This document shows, piece after piece, positions 1 to 7,272 of a stretch of DNA of 17,098 bases. A program made the position numbers and the translations under genes. The notes under the pieces are model-generated. The model was not told the DNA's origin and did no database searches. It saw nothing but the letters and a program-made list of their open reading frames with translations. The stretch spans positions 1-17,098 of the forward strand of contig CAIVNB010000073.1 in NCBI GenBank assembly GCA_903907175.1. Reading direction: 5' to 3'. This DNA is from an uncultured bacterium (GTDB lineage Bacteria > Patescibacteriota > Minisyncoccia > Phycocordibacterales > UBA9973). Positions within the stretch are counted from its first letter, which is position 1. Every line of letters begins with the position of its first letter.

Positions 1-157
1 ATTATTTTTTTTAAACATACATATTTATTCGAGTCTCTAAAATTAAAAGTAAGACGGACTCGTCCCTCTCTTTAGTTTCAAATAAGACTATCGCGAGGGA
101 TAATACGTTATGTACGAGTGCTAAAAGCACAAGAAAACCAATGAGAATACAACTTAC
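1..157 (-). promoter_or_regulatory. Structured 5' leader of a gene beyond the left edge
   Basis: This is the region transcribed leftwards from the strong promoter at 164-192. On the minus strand it can form a compound stem. ACTCGT (119-114) pairs with ACGAGT (63-58), and CCCTC (99-95) pairs with GAGGG (68-64). A GCGA/AAGA internal loop (94-91 and 72-69) follows, then TAGT (90-87) pairs with ACTA (76-73). The first two helices abut on one side and are separated by a 14-nt bulge on the other. A small hairpin, GTGC-TTTTA-GCAC (130-118), overlaps the outer helix by two bases, so the two may compete. No convincing ORF lies inside. An ATG at 18-16 stays open to the window edge (MFKKNN...) and could be the start of the controlled gene, but six codons prove nothing. 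I do not recognise a known leader family. Confidence 0.45.
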
Positions 158-163
158 TAAAAG

Positions 164-192
164 AGTATATAACTATTTGATTAGTTTGTCAA
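164..192 (-). promoter_or_regulatory. Strong sigma-70-type promoter, TTGACA-17-TATACT
   Basis: On the minus strand a consensus -35 TTGACA (192-187) is followed by exactly 17 nt and a -10 TATACT (169-164). The predicted start is near 157, directly downstream of the typA stop at 208. It is the best -35/-10 match in the window, and it drives whatever lies beyond the left edge. Confidence 0.75.
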
Positions 193-207
193 ATTAATAA
201 AACTAGA

Positions 208-2016
208 TTAGGCAGTGCCAGCTCGATTTGCTCTTATTCTATCAAGCTCTGTTAAAAATCTTTTTCTAAGTCGAACTGACTTTGGGGTTATTTCCAAATA
301 CTCATCATCATTCATAACCTCAAGGCCTCTTTCGATAGTTAAAATAAAAGCAGGTTTCAAGTAAGTAGCTTCGTCTGTACCTGATGCTCTCATGTTTGTG
401 AGCTGTTTTCCTTTTGTTGGATTTACCGACATATCTTCCCCTTTCAAAACATTTCCCACTACCATGCCTTCATAAACTTCTGTACCATGTTCTATAAACA
501 TAAGACCGCGTTCTTGTAAGTTTGCAAGAGAAAACGCTACAGCCTTACCAGAAACCATAGAAGCCATCGAGCCATATTCTTTTCTTTTTATATCACCAGC
601 ATGTTTTTTGAAACCCATGACCTGTGAAGACATTATTCCTTCTCCTTTTGTATCTACAATAAATTCTCCACGATATCCTAAAAGTCCACGAGTTGGTATT
701 TCAAAAACAATTCTCGTAATGCCATGTTTCTCTGACATGTGTTTCATTATTCCTTTACGTTTACCTATTTTTTCAATAACAATACCTGAAGATTCAATCG
801 GAACATCTATCACTAATTCTTCATAAGGTTCCATTTTTTCTCCATTCTCTTCTTTTATAATGACTTCAGGTTGAGAAACTTGCATTTCAAATCCTTCTCG
901 TCTCATATTCTCAAGTAAGATAGCAATGTGTAATTCTCCACGTCCATAAACTTTAAAAAAACTAGGGCCTGTTGCAGTTCCTTGATCTGGCGAAAAATCA
1001 ACTTTAAGACCAACGTTCATTTCAAGTTCTTTTTCAAGTCTTTCTTTTATTTGTCTTGATGTAACATATTTACCTTCTCTTCCTGCAAAAGGAGAATCAT
1101 TAACTAAAAAATTTAAAGAAATAGTCGGCTCATCAATACCAATGTGTGGCATTTGTTCTACAGTCTCATCTTCACAAATTGTTTCTCCGATATAAATGTC
1201 AGGAATTCCAGCTATCAAAACTACATCACCCGAAAGTGCTATTGATACTTCTTTTCTTGCTATTCCTTCAAAAGTAAAAAGTCTAGTTATTTTGCCGTTT
1301 CTCGTTCCATTTTCACCTTTTATAAAAATTTGACTTGGACAATTCATTTCTCCAGAATAAATCCGAGCTATAGCAAGTCTCCCTAAAAAATTATCATAAC
1401 CCAAGTTAAAAACTTGTGCAGACATTTTTTTGCCCGTTTCAATTGAAGCTGGAAGAACTTTCTCTAAAATAACATCAAGTAGTGGAGTTAAGTCTTTTGA
1501 TTCGTCGGTTAATTTTTTCTTTGCAATTCCTTCACGTCCAATAGCATAAACTATTTCAAAATCTACTTGCTCTTCTGATGCACCTAACTCAAAAAATAAT
1601 TCTAATATTTCATCATGAGCTCGAGCCGGATCTGCCGCTTTTTTATCTATTTTATTTATTACTACTATTGGTTTCAAGCCTAATTCTAAAGACTTTTTAA
1701 GAACAAATCTAGTTTGGGGCATTGGTCCTTCAACAGCATCAACAAGTAATAGGACTGAATCAACAGCTCGTAAAACTCGCTCTACCTCAGAGCCGAAATC
1801 AGCGTGCCCAGGAGTATCTACAATGTTTATCTTAGTATTTTTGTAATAGATAGAAGTATTCTTTGAATAAATTGTGATACCTCTTTCTTTTTCTAGGTCA
1901 TTCGAATCCATTGATGCTCCTTCATCAAGTCCACCATTTTGTTGCATCAAAGCATCAGTAAGTTTTGTCTTGCCGTGGTCAACATGAGCTATTATTGCTA
2001 TATTTCTAATTTCCAT
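208..2016 (-). CDS. typA: Translational GTPase TypA/BipA
   Basis: TypA/BipA is a ribosome-binding GTPase of the EF-G/LepA class. It helps 50S assembly and translation under cold or other stress, and acts in the cytosol. The 602-residue length is normal for the family. The G domain is N-terminal: G1 AHVDHGKT at 10-17, G2 RGITI at 45-49, G3 DTPGHADF at 67-74 and G4 NKID at 121-124. Domain II, the EF-G III/V-like domains and the TypA-specific C-terminal domain follow, including TRGLLGYRGEF and the C-terminal LTNMRASG segment. The residue after the P-loop GKT is Lys rather than the usual Thr. The ATG at 2016 gives the canonical N-terminus MEIRNIAIIAHVDHGKT. The hairpin at 2029-2058 separates it from the cytochrome operon upstream, so it probably has its own start of transcription. 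No Shine-Dalgarno sequence is visible. Confidence 0.97.
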   Translation of the reverse strand: MEIRNIAIIAHVDHGKTKLTDALMQQNGGLDEGASMDSNDLEKERGITIYSKNTSIYYKNTKINIVDTPGHADFGSEVERVLRAVDSVLLLVDAVEGPMPQTRFVLKKSLELGLKPIVVINKIDKKAADPARAHDEILELFFELGASEEQVDFEIVYAIGREGIAKKKLTDESKDLTPLLDVILEKVLPASIETGKKMSAQVFNLGYDNFLGRLAIARIYSGEMNCPSQIFIKGENGTRNGKITRLFTFEGIARKEVSIALSGDVVLIAGIPDIYIGETICEDETVEQMPHIGIDEPTISLNFLVNDSPFAGREGKYVTSRQIKERLEKELEMNVGLKVDFSPDQGTATGPSFFKVYGRGELHIAILLENMRREGFEMQVSQPEVIIKEENGEKMEPYEELVIDVPIESSGIVIEKIGKRKGIMKHMSEKHGITRIVFEIPTRGLLGYRGEFIVDTKGEGIMSSQVMGFKKHAGDIKRKEYGSMASMVSGKAVAFSLANLQERGLMFIEHGTEVYEGMVVGNVLKGEDMSVNPTKGKQLTNMRASGTDEATYLKPAFILTIERGLEVMNDDEYLEITPKSVRLRKRFLTELDRIRANRAGTA

Positions 2017-2028
2017 ATCATTAACTTA

Positions 2029-2058
2029 ATCAAAAAAAGCCTTCGGGCTTTCTTTGAT
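2029..2058 (-). terminator. Rho-independent terminator of the redox operon
   Basis: AAAGCC (2036-2041) pairs with GGCTTT (2046-2051) around a 4-nt loop. Outer ATCAAA/TTTGAT pairs extend the stem to 2029-2058. Read on the minus strand, the hairpin is followed by a T-run. It lies 32 nt after the stop of the cytochrome b5 gene and just before typA. Confidence 0.85.
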
Positions 2059-2089
2059 AATAACATACTTTTTCAAAAACAACAAATAA

Positions 2090-2980
2090 TTAATCACCCT
2101 CATCATCATTACCTCTATTATTTATTGGAGGAGGATTTAATTGTGTGTTTTGGATAGTTTGATTAAGAGTATTTTGACTGGTTGTTTGATTTAAATCTCC
2201 GATATAATACTGAGCTAAAAGACTATTTGCAAATGAGGAGTGAGTATTGCCTCTACCTCCCTTTGTGTCAAAAGCCTGAGTTGCTTCTTTTCCACAAAAG
2301 TTTGTAATGTTTTGTACTCCTCCTGGATGGGCAGATGCGTAATCTGAAAGATTATAAATCTTATTATTAATAATCATCCAACAATCAGCATTCGTATTGT
2401 GCTTTGAAACTTCTACTGTATTTAACACAATATTCCCAGATGGTGGAGTAATGCCAGCTACCGTATTATTACTACTATTATTATTTACCGTTGTGTTTGA
2501 ATTATTGGTACCTGAACTTGATTTTGCATTTTTTACATTTTGATTTAGTGTATTTTGACTAATTTTTTGATTCAAATTACCTAGATAATATTTTGACAAA
2601 AGAGTATTCGCAGACGGAGAGTGTGAGTTCCCAGCACCTCCCTTTGTGTCATAACTTCTCGTTGATTCTTTTCCACAAGAATCTGCTATATTTCTTGTCC
2701 CCCCTGGATGAGACGATGCATAATTTGAAATATCATAAACTTTATTATTAACTATGATCCAGCAATCTGAAATGCTGTTGTGTTTAGAAACTTCGATAGA
2801 ATCCAAAGTCGTAATTCCAGAAGAAACTAAATTGGTAATATCTTTTACTTTGTTTTGATTTGCCAAGCCAGTGTTTAAATTACTACCTTTATTGTTTTGG
2901 TAAAAAACAAGACCAGCAGTCAAAATTGCTGTTACGACACAAAAAAATATAAATAATGAAACTCCTGTTAATTTTTTCAT
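2090..2980 (-). CDS. Membrane-anchored protein with two tandem cytochrome b5 domains
   Basis: This is a probable extracytoplasmic electron carrier. Residues 7-27 form a single N-terminal membrane segment with a KK start (N-in), which would place the rest outside the cell. Two cytochrome b5-like heme domains follow, about 60-137 and 187-264. Each has the HPGG axial-ligand motif (H91, H218) and a second His exactly 29 residues later (H120, H247). Each also has a conserved Cys pair (C73/C102 and C200/C229) that could form a disulfide. The domains are clear duplicates, and the duplication includes the trailing SQNTLNQ linker. A Ser/Asn/Thr-rich spacer (about 150-180) joins them, and the tail is Pro/Asn/Asp-rich. 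Its ATG overlaps the TGA of the upstream flavocytochrome gene (ATGA), implying coupled translation and joint function. A GAGGA sits 12 nt before the start. The direct electron partner is inferred from the operon, not shown. Confidence 0.88.
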   Translation of the reverse strand: MKKLTGVSLFIFFCVVTAILTAGLVFYQNNKGSNLNTGLANQNKVKDITNLVSSGITTLDSIEVSKHNSISDCWIIVNNKVYDISNYASSHPGGTRNIADSCGKESTRSYDTKGGAGNSHSPSANTLLSKYYLGNLNQKISQNTLNQNVKNAKSSSGTNNSNTTVNNNSSNNTVAGITPPSGNIVLNTVEVSKHNTNADCWMIINNKIYNLSDYASAHPGGVQNITNFCGKEATQAFDTKGGRGNTHSSFANSLLAQYYIGDLNQTTSQNTLNQTIQNTQLNPPPINNRGNDDEGD

Positions 2981-4275
2981 AGAAAATTAAATTCCTCAAA
3001 ATGAATATTATCTTTATCGACTCCTTTACTTATAAATTGACTCTGTAAGATTCTCATAAATGGAAGTGGCCCGCAAATATAAACTACCCCATCTTTTAGC
3101 CCGTTACTTCCCTTTTCTATGATATCAGCATTTATAAACCCTTTTTCTTCTGAATACCATGTTATTACACGAAATTTAGTATTGGAAACAGAAATAGCAT
3201 TAAGCTCTTTAAGTAGTACTGCTTCACTTGGATTTTTCAAACAATAATATAAATCGATATTATGATTTATATTTCCAAGACTTCTTGCCATGCTCAAAAA
3301 CGGTGTAATGCCAACACCACCTGCAATCCAAATTTCTTTTTTAACAGAATTATTATTTTCATAAAAACTACCAAATGGTCCCTCAACTTTCGCAACCATA
3401 CCTTTGATTACTTTATTAATAGTACTTGTATAATCTCCCAAAGATTTTATTACAATTTTCAAATTATCGTCCCCAGTATTAGATGCGATAGAAAATGGAT
3501 GCGGCTCAGAACTAATACCTACTCCAACAAATCTTATAAAAATAAATTGCCCAGAACGAAATTCTATTTTTCTATCTACTGGTTCTATTTCTATTTCAGC
3601 AACACTATTGTTTAAAATATTTACTTTTACAACTTTAAATTCAAAATCTTTATTAAAGAAAATCCTAAAAAATGACCTATATGCACCCATTGCAAGACCA
3701 ATAAATGCAAAAATAAAAATATAATATCTCAAAAACATATCTCTTGATATATCACTTGAGATAAGTAACGTATGTAATATTGCAAAAACGAAAACCCCAA
3801 CCATGAATTTATGAGAAAATCTCCAAATGTGATATTTAATTTTTAGATAAAGGGTAATAACTAAAAGCACAATCATTGCACCAAGTGCAATGATACCCAT
3901 AGTGATTGCAAAATTTGTTCCAGGCAATAAAAACATTGCTGCACTATTTACTGAAACAGTAATATATTTTACAACCAAAAAAAGTGGGTGGAATAAAAGA
4001 AAACAAAAAGAAACTGCGCCAATCCATTTATGATGGTCATAAAAAATATGAAGCCCTGAAAAAATCTTATCAAAAAATCTTGATCTATTACTTAAAATCA
4101 AATTTATTGAAAATAAAATCATTCCTAAAAGCCCAGTTATCTGCCCAAAACTAGTTGTCGTAGAATTTAAATCAAAAAAACGAAGAGACAATGGATCCAT
4201 AAAAAACCACCTGACAATCGGGATTAATGCAAGAATAAGAATAATAATTAAAGGAAAACTATTTTTAAATTTCAC
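2977..4275 (-). CDS. Ferric reductase/NOX-like transmembrane flavocytochrome b
   Basis: This looks like a membrane oxidoreductase carrying electrons from cytosolic NAD(P)H through FAD and two stacked b hemes to the outer face. The N-terminal half (about 1-205) is a ferric-reductase-like helix bundle. Its histidine pairs H82-x13-H96 and H155-x12-H168 have the spacing of the bis-heme sites of NOX/FRE proteins. The C-terminal half is a ferredoxin-reductase module: FAD motif HPFSIAS (259-265), nucleotide-binding GGVGITPF (319-326) and CGP at 401-403. The total of 432 residues is normal for bacterial members. The start codon is GTG (4275-4273), placed 6 nt after a TATAAT box, so the mRNA may be leaderless. 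It overlaps the cytochrome b5 gene by 4 nt. Ferric iron, oxygen, or the partner cytochrome are all possible acceptors; the sequence does not decide. Confidence 0.92.
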   Translation of the reverse strand: MKFKNSFPLIIILILALIPIVRWFFMDPLSLRFFDLNSTTTSFGQITGLLGMILFSINLILSNRSRFFDKIFSGLHIFYDHHKWIGAVSFCFLLFHPLFLVVKYITVSVNSAAMFLLPGTNFAITMGIIALGAMIVLLVITLYLKIKYHIWRFSHKFMVGVFVFAILHTLLISSDISRDMFLRYYIFIFAFIGLAMGAYRSFFRIFFNKDFEFKVVKVNILNNSVAEIEIEPVDRKIEFRSGQFIFIRFVGVGISSEPHPFSIASNTGDDNLKIVIKSLGDYTSTINKVIKGMVAKVEGPFGSFYENNNSVKKEIWIAGGVGITPFLSMARSLGNINHNIDLYYCLKNPSEAVLLKELNAISVSNTKFRVITWYSEEKGFINADIIEKGSNGLKDGVVYICGPLPFMRILQSQFISKGVDKDNIHFEEFNFL

Positions 4276-4281
4276 TGATAT

Positions 4282-4290
4282 ATTATATCA
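4282..4290 (-). promoter_or_regulatory. Extended -10 box of the redox operon
   Basis: On the minus strand TGA-TATAAT (4290-4282) matches an extended -10 element. Six bases separate it from the GTG at 4275, so transcription would begin on or next to the start codon. No good -35 is visible, which fits an extended -10 promoter. It lies in the 57-nt gap after mgtA, where I see no convincing terminator. Confidence 0.6.
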
Positions 4291-4332
4291 CAAAACGTAA
4301 TGAACTTTTCATGAAGAAAAAATTACAAAATT

Positions 4333-6960
4333 TTAAATCCACTCGTATTTTTTTATAAACCACATTTTTAGGAATTGAGTAATTATAAAATATAATATTA
4401 AGCCAACAAACAATAACACAAAGTAAAGCGGTGGTAACGGTAGGAATTGAAATGCCCCAGCAAATGGTGAAAATGGCAAATAAATTCCAACTGCAATCAC
4501 ACATAATGTAGAAATTATTAGGGGTTTCGATGCCCAACTTTGCAAAAAAGGAATCTTGCTTGTTCTAATAATATGTACAATTAAGGTTTGAGTTAGAAGA
4601 GACTCTACGAACCAACCAGTGTGGAATAGTGCAGGATTGTTCCATGCGTGAAATACATAAAGCATTACAAAAAATGTAGCATAGTCAAATAATGAACTTA
4701 TCGGACCAAAAAACAAAATAAATCTTTTTATATTTTTAAAATTCCATTTTTTTGGTTTTAATAAGCTATCCTCATCTACTTTATCTGTCGGTATCGTCAT
4801 TTGAGAAAAATCATACAACATATTATTCGCAAGTATTTGTATCGGCAACATTGGCAAGAATGGCAAAAAAATACTCCCACCAACCACACTAAACATATTT
4901 CCAAAATTTGAACTAGCTGCCATTTTTATATATTTAATAATATTATCAAATATTCTTCTTCCTTCTTTTATTCCATCCTTAAGAACTACTAAACTTTTTT
5001 CAAGCAATATTAAATCTGACGATTCCTTTGCTATATCTGCTGCCGTATCAACTGAAATACCAACATCTGCGGCGATTAAAGAAAGCGAATCATTGATACC
5101 ATCTCCCAAAAATCCAACTACATGATTATTTTTTCTTAAACTTTTTATTATTTTTTCTTTGTCATAAGGAGAAAGCTTCGCAAAAACAGAAATACCTTTT
5201 ACTTTCAGAGCCAATTCTTCCTCACTTAATTTTTCTATGTCTTTTCCTAACAATATTTCATTAAACTCCATACCAACATCACGACAAATTTTTTCAGTCA
5301 CAAACTCATTGTCCCCAGTTAAAATTTTAACATCTACACCTAATTCTTTTAAATCTTTTATTGTTTCAGCTACGCTCTGTTTGGGGGGATCAAAGAAAGC
5401 TAAAAACCCAACTAGAATAAGCCCCTCTTCATCACTGATTTTAAAAACTTTTTTCTCAGGATCAATTTCTTTATATGCCACGGCTATGACACGGAATCCT
5501 TCTTTATTTAGTTCTTTTTCTATAAGAATTTTTTTCTCATCACTAAAATCTTTTAAAGAAACTACTTTTCCATCAACCAATACATTGGTACAAGAAGCAA
5601 CTATCTCCTCTACTGCACCCTTACAAACAAACAAATGTTTCTCTTTTTTGTTCGACACGATAACTGACATTTTTCTTCTGTTGTAATCGAATGGGATTTC
5701 ATCTATTTTTTCATAACTTATTATTTCTAATTTTTCGCGTGTCTCCTCATGTTTTAAAATTGCTTCATCGATAATATCATTTAACCCAGTTTGGAAATAA
5801 CTATTCAAATATGCATAGTGTAATGACTCAATACTTTCTTTACCATAAATATCTAGATGTTTTTCTAAAACGATTTTACCTTCCGTCAATGTTCCTGTCT
5901 TGTCGGTGCATAAAACATTCATCACTCCTAAATTTTCTATCGCATCTAAATGTTTTACGATAACCTTTTTTTTCGACAAAACAAAAGCCCCCTTTGACAG
6001 ATTTACAGCTACTATTGTAGGAATCATCTCAGGAGCAACCCCCACAGCAACAGCAATTGCAAATAAAAATGCCTCGAACCAATTGCCTTTGAAAATCCAA
6101 TTCAAGAAAAACACAGCTGGCACCATGATTGCCATAAATTTTAAAGTTAACATCACAAACTGTTTCAGCTCTTTATTAAAATCAGAAATATGATTACTAT
6201 TATTTATGTCGCTTGCAATACTTCCTAAGTAAGTACTCTTCCCAGTACTTAAAACTAAAGCTTGGGCCATACCGGTTTCTACACTTGTACCAAAAAAACA
6301 TAAGTTACAAAATTCTATTATATTTTCTTTTTCTAAATTAGAATCAATTACATGTTTTTCTACTGGCATTGACTCCCCTGTCAACATCGCTTGATTTATA
6401 AATAAGTCTTTAGAAGAAATCAATTTAACATCACCAGGAATGATAGTGCCTGAGTACAACTCCACAATGTCACCAGGAACAACTTCTCGTAATAAAATTT
6501 CTTTTTTTACATTATTTCTGATTACTGTAGCTTTGGTATGGATTATCTCTTTTAATTTATCTGCGGCAATGCTTGCTTTCGTTTCTTGATAAAAATTCAA
6601 AATAACACTCAAAGAAACCATCAAAATGATAACACTGAAAGCTTTTATGTCACCGACAAGTAAAGAAACTACAGCAAGTGCGATAAGTAGTAAGTTTAAA
6701 GGACTTTTTAAAATATTAAATAACTTTAGAAAATGATTGGTTTTTTTCTCTTCAGCAATGTCATTATACCCGTAAATTTTTAGTCTTTTTTTTACTTCTT
6801 GATCATCGAGTCCTATCGATTTTGAATTAAGTTCATTAAAAGCAAAATCTGATTCATTTTTTGCAAATTTATACAACTTTTCAAAAAGATCTTTTTTAAG
6901 AGAATCTATTACTTCATCATCTTTTTTATTTTTTGCAAAAAAATGTTTCAACCAATTCAT
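4333..6960 (-). CDS. mgtA: Mg2+-importing P-type ATPase, MgtA/MgtB type
   Basis: This is a P3B-type ATPase that brings Mg2+ across the cytoplasmic membrane at the cost of ATP. The 875 residues match the usual length of about 900. In order: an N-terminal cytosolic region, the cation-ATPase N domain, membrane helices near 85-125, and the actuator with TGES (194-197). Then come the helix-4 region with PEM (310-312), phosphorylation motif DKTGTLT (353-359, Asp353), TGDN (548-551), hinge GDGIND (619-624), and C-terminal helices. NNMLYDFSQMTIPTDKVDE (712-730) is typical of the MgtA/MgtB subgroup rather than Ca2+ or K+ pumps. The hinge reads GDGINDSLSL where most P-type pumps have GDGINDAPAL. It is monocistronic, between its own promoter (6969-6998) and the reductase promoter. 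No MgtL/PhoPQ-type leader exists, because the promoter leaves almost no 5' UTR. Confidence 0.95.
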   Translation of the reverse strand: MNWLKHFFAKNKKDDEVIDSLKKDLFEKLYKFAKNESDFAFNELNSKSIGLDDQEVKKRLKIYGYNDIAEEKKTNHFLKLFNILKSPLNLLLIALAVVSLLVGDIKAFSVIILMVSLSVILNFYQETKASIAADKLKEIIHTKATVIRNNVKKEILLREVVPGDIVELYSGTIIPGDVKLISSKDLFINQAMLTGESMPVEKHVIDSNLEKENIIEFCNLCFFGTSVETGMAQALVLSTGKSTYLGSIASDINNSNHISDFNKELKQFVMLTLKFMAIMVPAVFFLNWIFKGNWFEAFLFAIAVAVGVAPEMIPTIVAVNLSKGAFVLSKKKVIVKHLDAIENLGVMNVLCTDKTGTLTEGKIVLEKHLDIYGKESIESLHYAYLNSYFQTGLNDIIDEAILKHEETREKLEIISYEKIDEIPFDYNRRKMSVIVSNKKEKHLFVCKGAVEEIVASCTNVLVDGKVVSLKDFSDEKKILIEKELNKEGFRVIAVAYKEIDPEKKVFKISDEEGLILVGFLAFFDPPKQSVAETIKDLKELGVDVKILTGDNEFVTEKICRDVGMEFNEILLGKDIEKLSEEELALKVKGISVFAKLSPYDKEKIIKSLRKNNHVVGFLGDGINDSLSLIAADVGISVDTAADIAKESSDLILLEKSLVVLKDGIKEGRRIFDNIIKYIKMAASSNFGNMFSVVGGSIFLPFLPMLPIQILANNMLYDFSQMTIPTDKVDEDSLLKPKKWNFKNIKRFILFFGPISSLFDYATFFVMLYVFHAWNNPALFHTGWFVESLLTQTLIVHIIRTSKIPFLQSWASKPLIISTLCVIAVGIYLPFSPFAGAFQFLPLPPLYFVLLFVGLILYFIITQFLKMWFIKKYEWI

Positions 6961-6968
6961 GACTATAT

Positions 6969-6998
6969 ATTATAGCATTTTGTTGTTATCTATAACAA
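6969..6998 (-). promoter_or_regulatory. mgtA promoter, TTGTTA-18-TATAAT
   Basis: On the minus strand a -35 TTGTTA (6998-6993), an 18-nt spacer and a perfect -10 TATAAT (6974-6969) stand 8 nt before the mgtA ATG. The predicted transcript would have a leader of only about 1-2 nt. Confidence 0.7.
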
Positions 6999-7028
6999 AA
7001 AATACCAAGCGTAAACTTGGTATTTTTT
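6997..7028 (-). terminator. Terminator after the small basic protein gene
   Basis: This is a perfect 13-bp stem (6997-7009 with 7016-7028) around the loop CGTAAA, with A-runs and T-runs at the ends, so it could work in both directions. It lies 5 nt beyond the stop of the 41-residue gene and touches the mgtA -35 box. Confidence 0.88.
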
Positions 7029-7033
7029 AATAA

Positions 7034-7159
7034 TTATCTGGATTTCTTCCCACCATGCTTATTTTCAAGCATTACTCTCTTTACTTCTAACCTCTTTTTT
7101 GTTTTATGTGAATGTCTTGATCGCTCTTTGATACTAAGTGTTGTTCCTCTTTTTGCCAT
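7034..7159 (-). CDS. Small, very basic 41-residue protein, unrecognised
   Basis: This ORF encodes MAKRGTTLSIKERSRHSHK... ending GGKKSR. More than a third of its residues are Lys, Arg or His, and it has no Cys and no membrane segment. The MAKRG start and overall basicity resemble a ribosomal or other RNA-binding protein, but it does not match bL32, bL33, bL34, bL36 or THX motifs that I know. It is preceded by the tandem hairpins at 7182-7221 and followed within 5 nt by a strong terminator, so it appears to be a discrete transcription unit. Codon usage is A/T-rich like its neighbours. No Shine-Dalgarno sequence is seen. That it is a real gene is inferred from its tight terminator and ordered composition; the function is unknown. 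Confidence 0.6.
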   Translation of the reverse strand: MAKRGTTLSIKERSRHSHKTKKRLEVKRVMLENKHGGKKSR

Positions 7160-7181
7160 ATAAATATTGTTTAAAAATTAT

Positions 7182-7221
7182 CCCGACGCTCTTAGGTCGG
7201 GACTCCGACTTTACGTCGGGG
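7182..7221. repeat. Tandem GC-rich hairpins, REP-like, possible terminator
   Basis: There are two adjacent hairpins. CCCGAC (7182-7187) pairs with GTCGGG (7196-7201), and CCGAC (7205-7209) pairs with GTCGG (7215-7219), the latter extendable to 7203-7221. Both use the same CCGAC/GTCGG core, so one looks like a copy of the other. They are far richer in G+C than the surroundings. They lie downstream of the ABC-F gene on the minus strand and may end its transcript, but no T-run follows. They could equally be a dispersed extragenic palindromic repeat. Confidence 0.6.
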
Positions 7222-7272
7222 TTAATAATAGGTATCTAGATTATATCCCAAAATAAAATTTTTAGCAAAATT

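Noticed and set aside
116..124. GAGTGCTAA, identical to one half of the CIRCE heat-shock operator
   Set aside because: The matching TTAGCACTC is not present 9 nt away; the bases are explained by the leader hairpin at 118-130.
4297..4325. Weak inverted repeat between mgtA and the reductase gene as a terminator
   Set aside because: The stem is short, A/T-only and broken; not convincing.
4283..4537. 84-codon minus-strand ORF over the end of mgtA
   Set aside because: It overlaps the conserved C-terminal membrane helices of the ATPase in another frame; low-complexity shadow.
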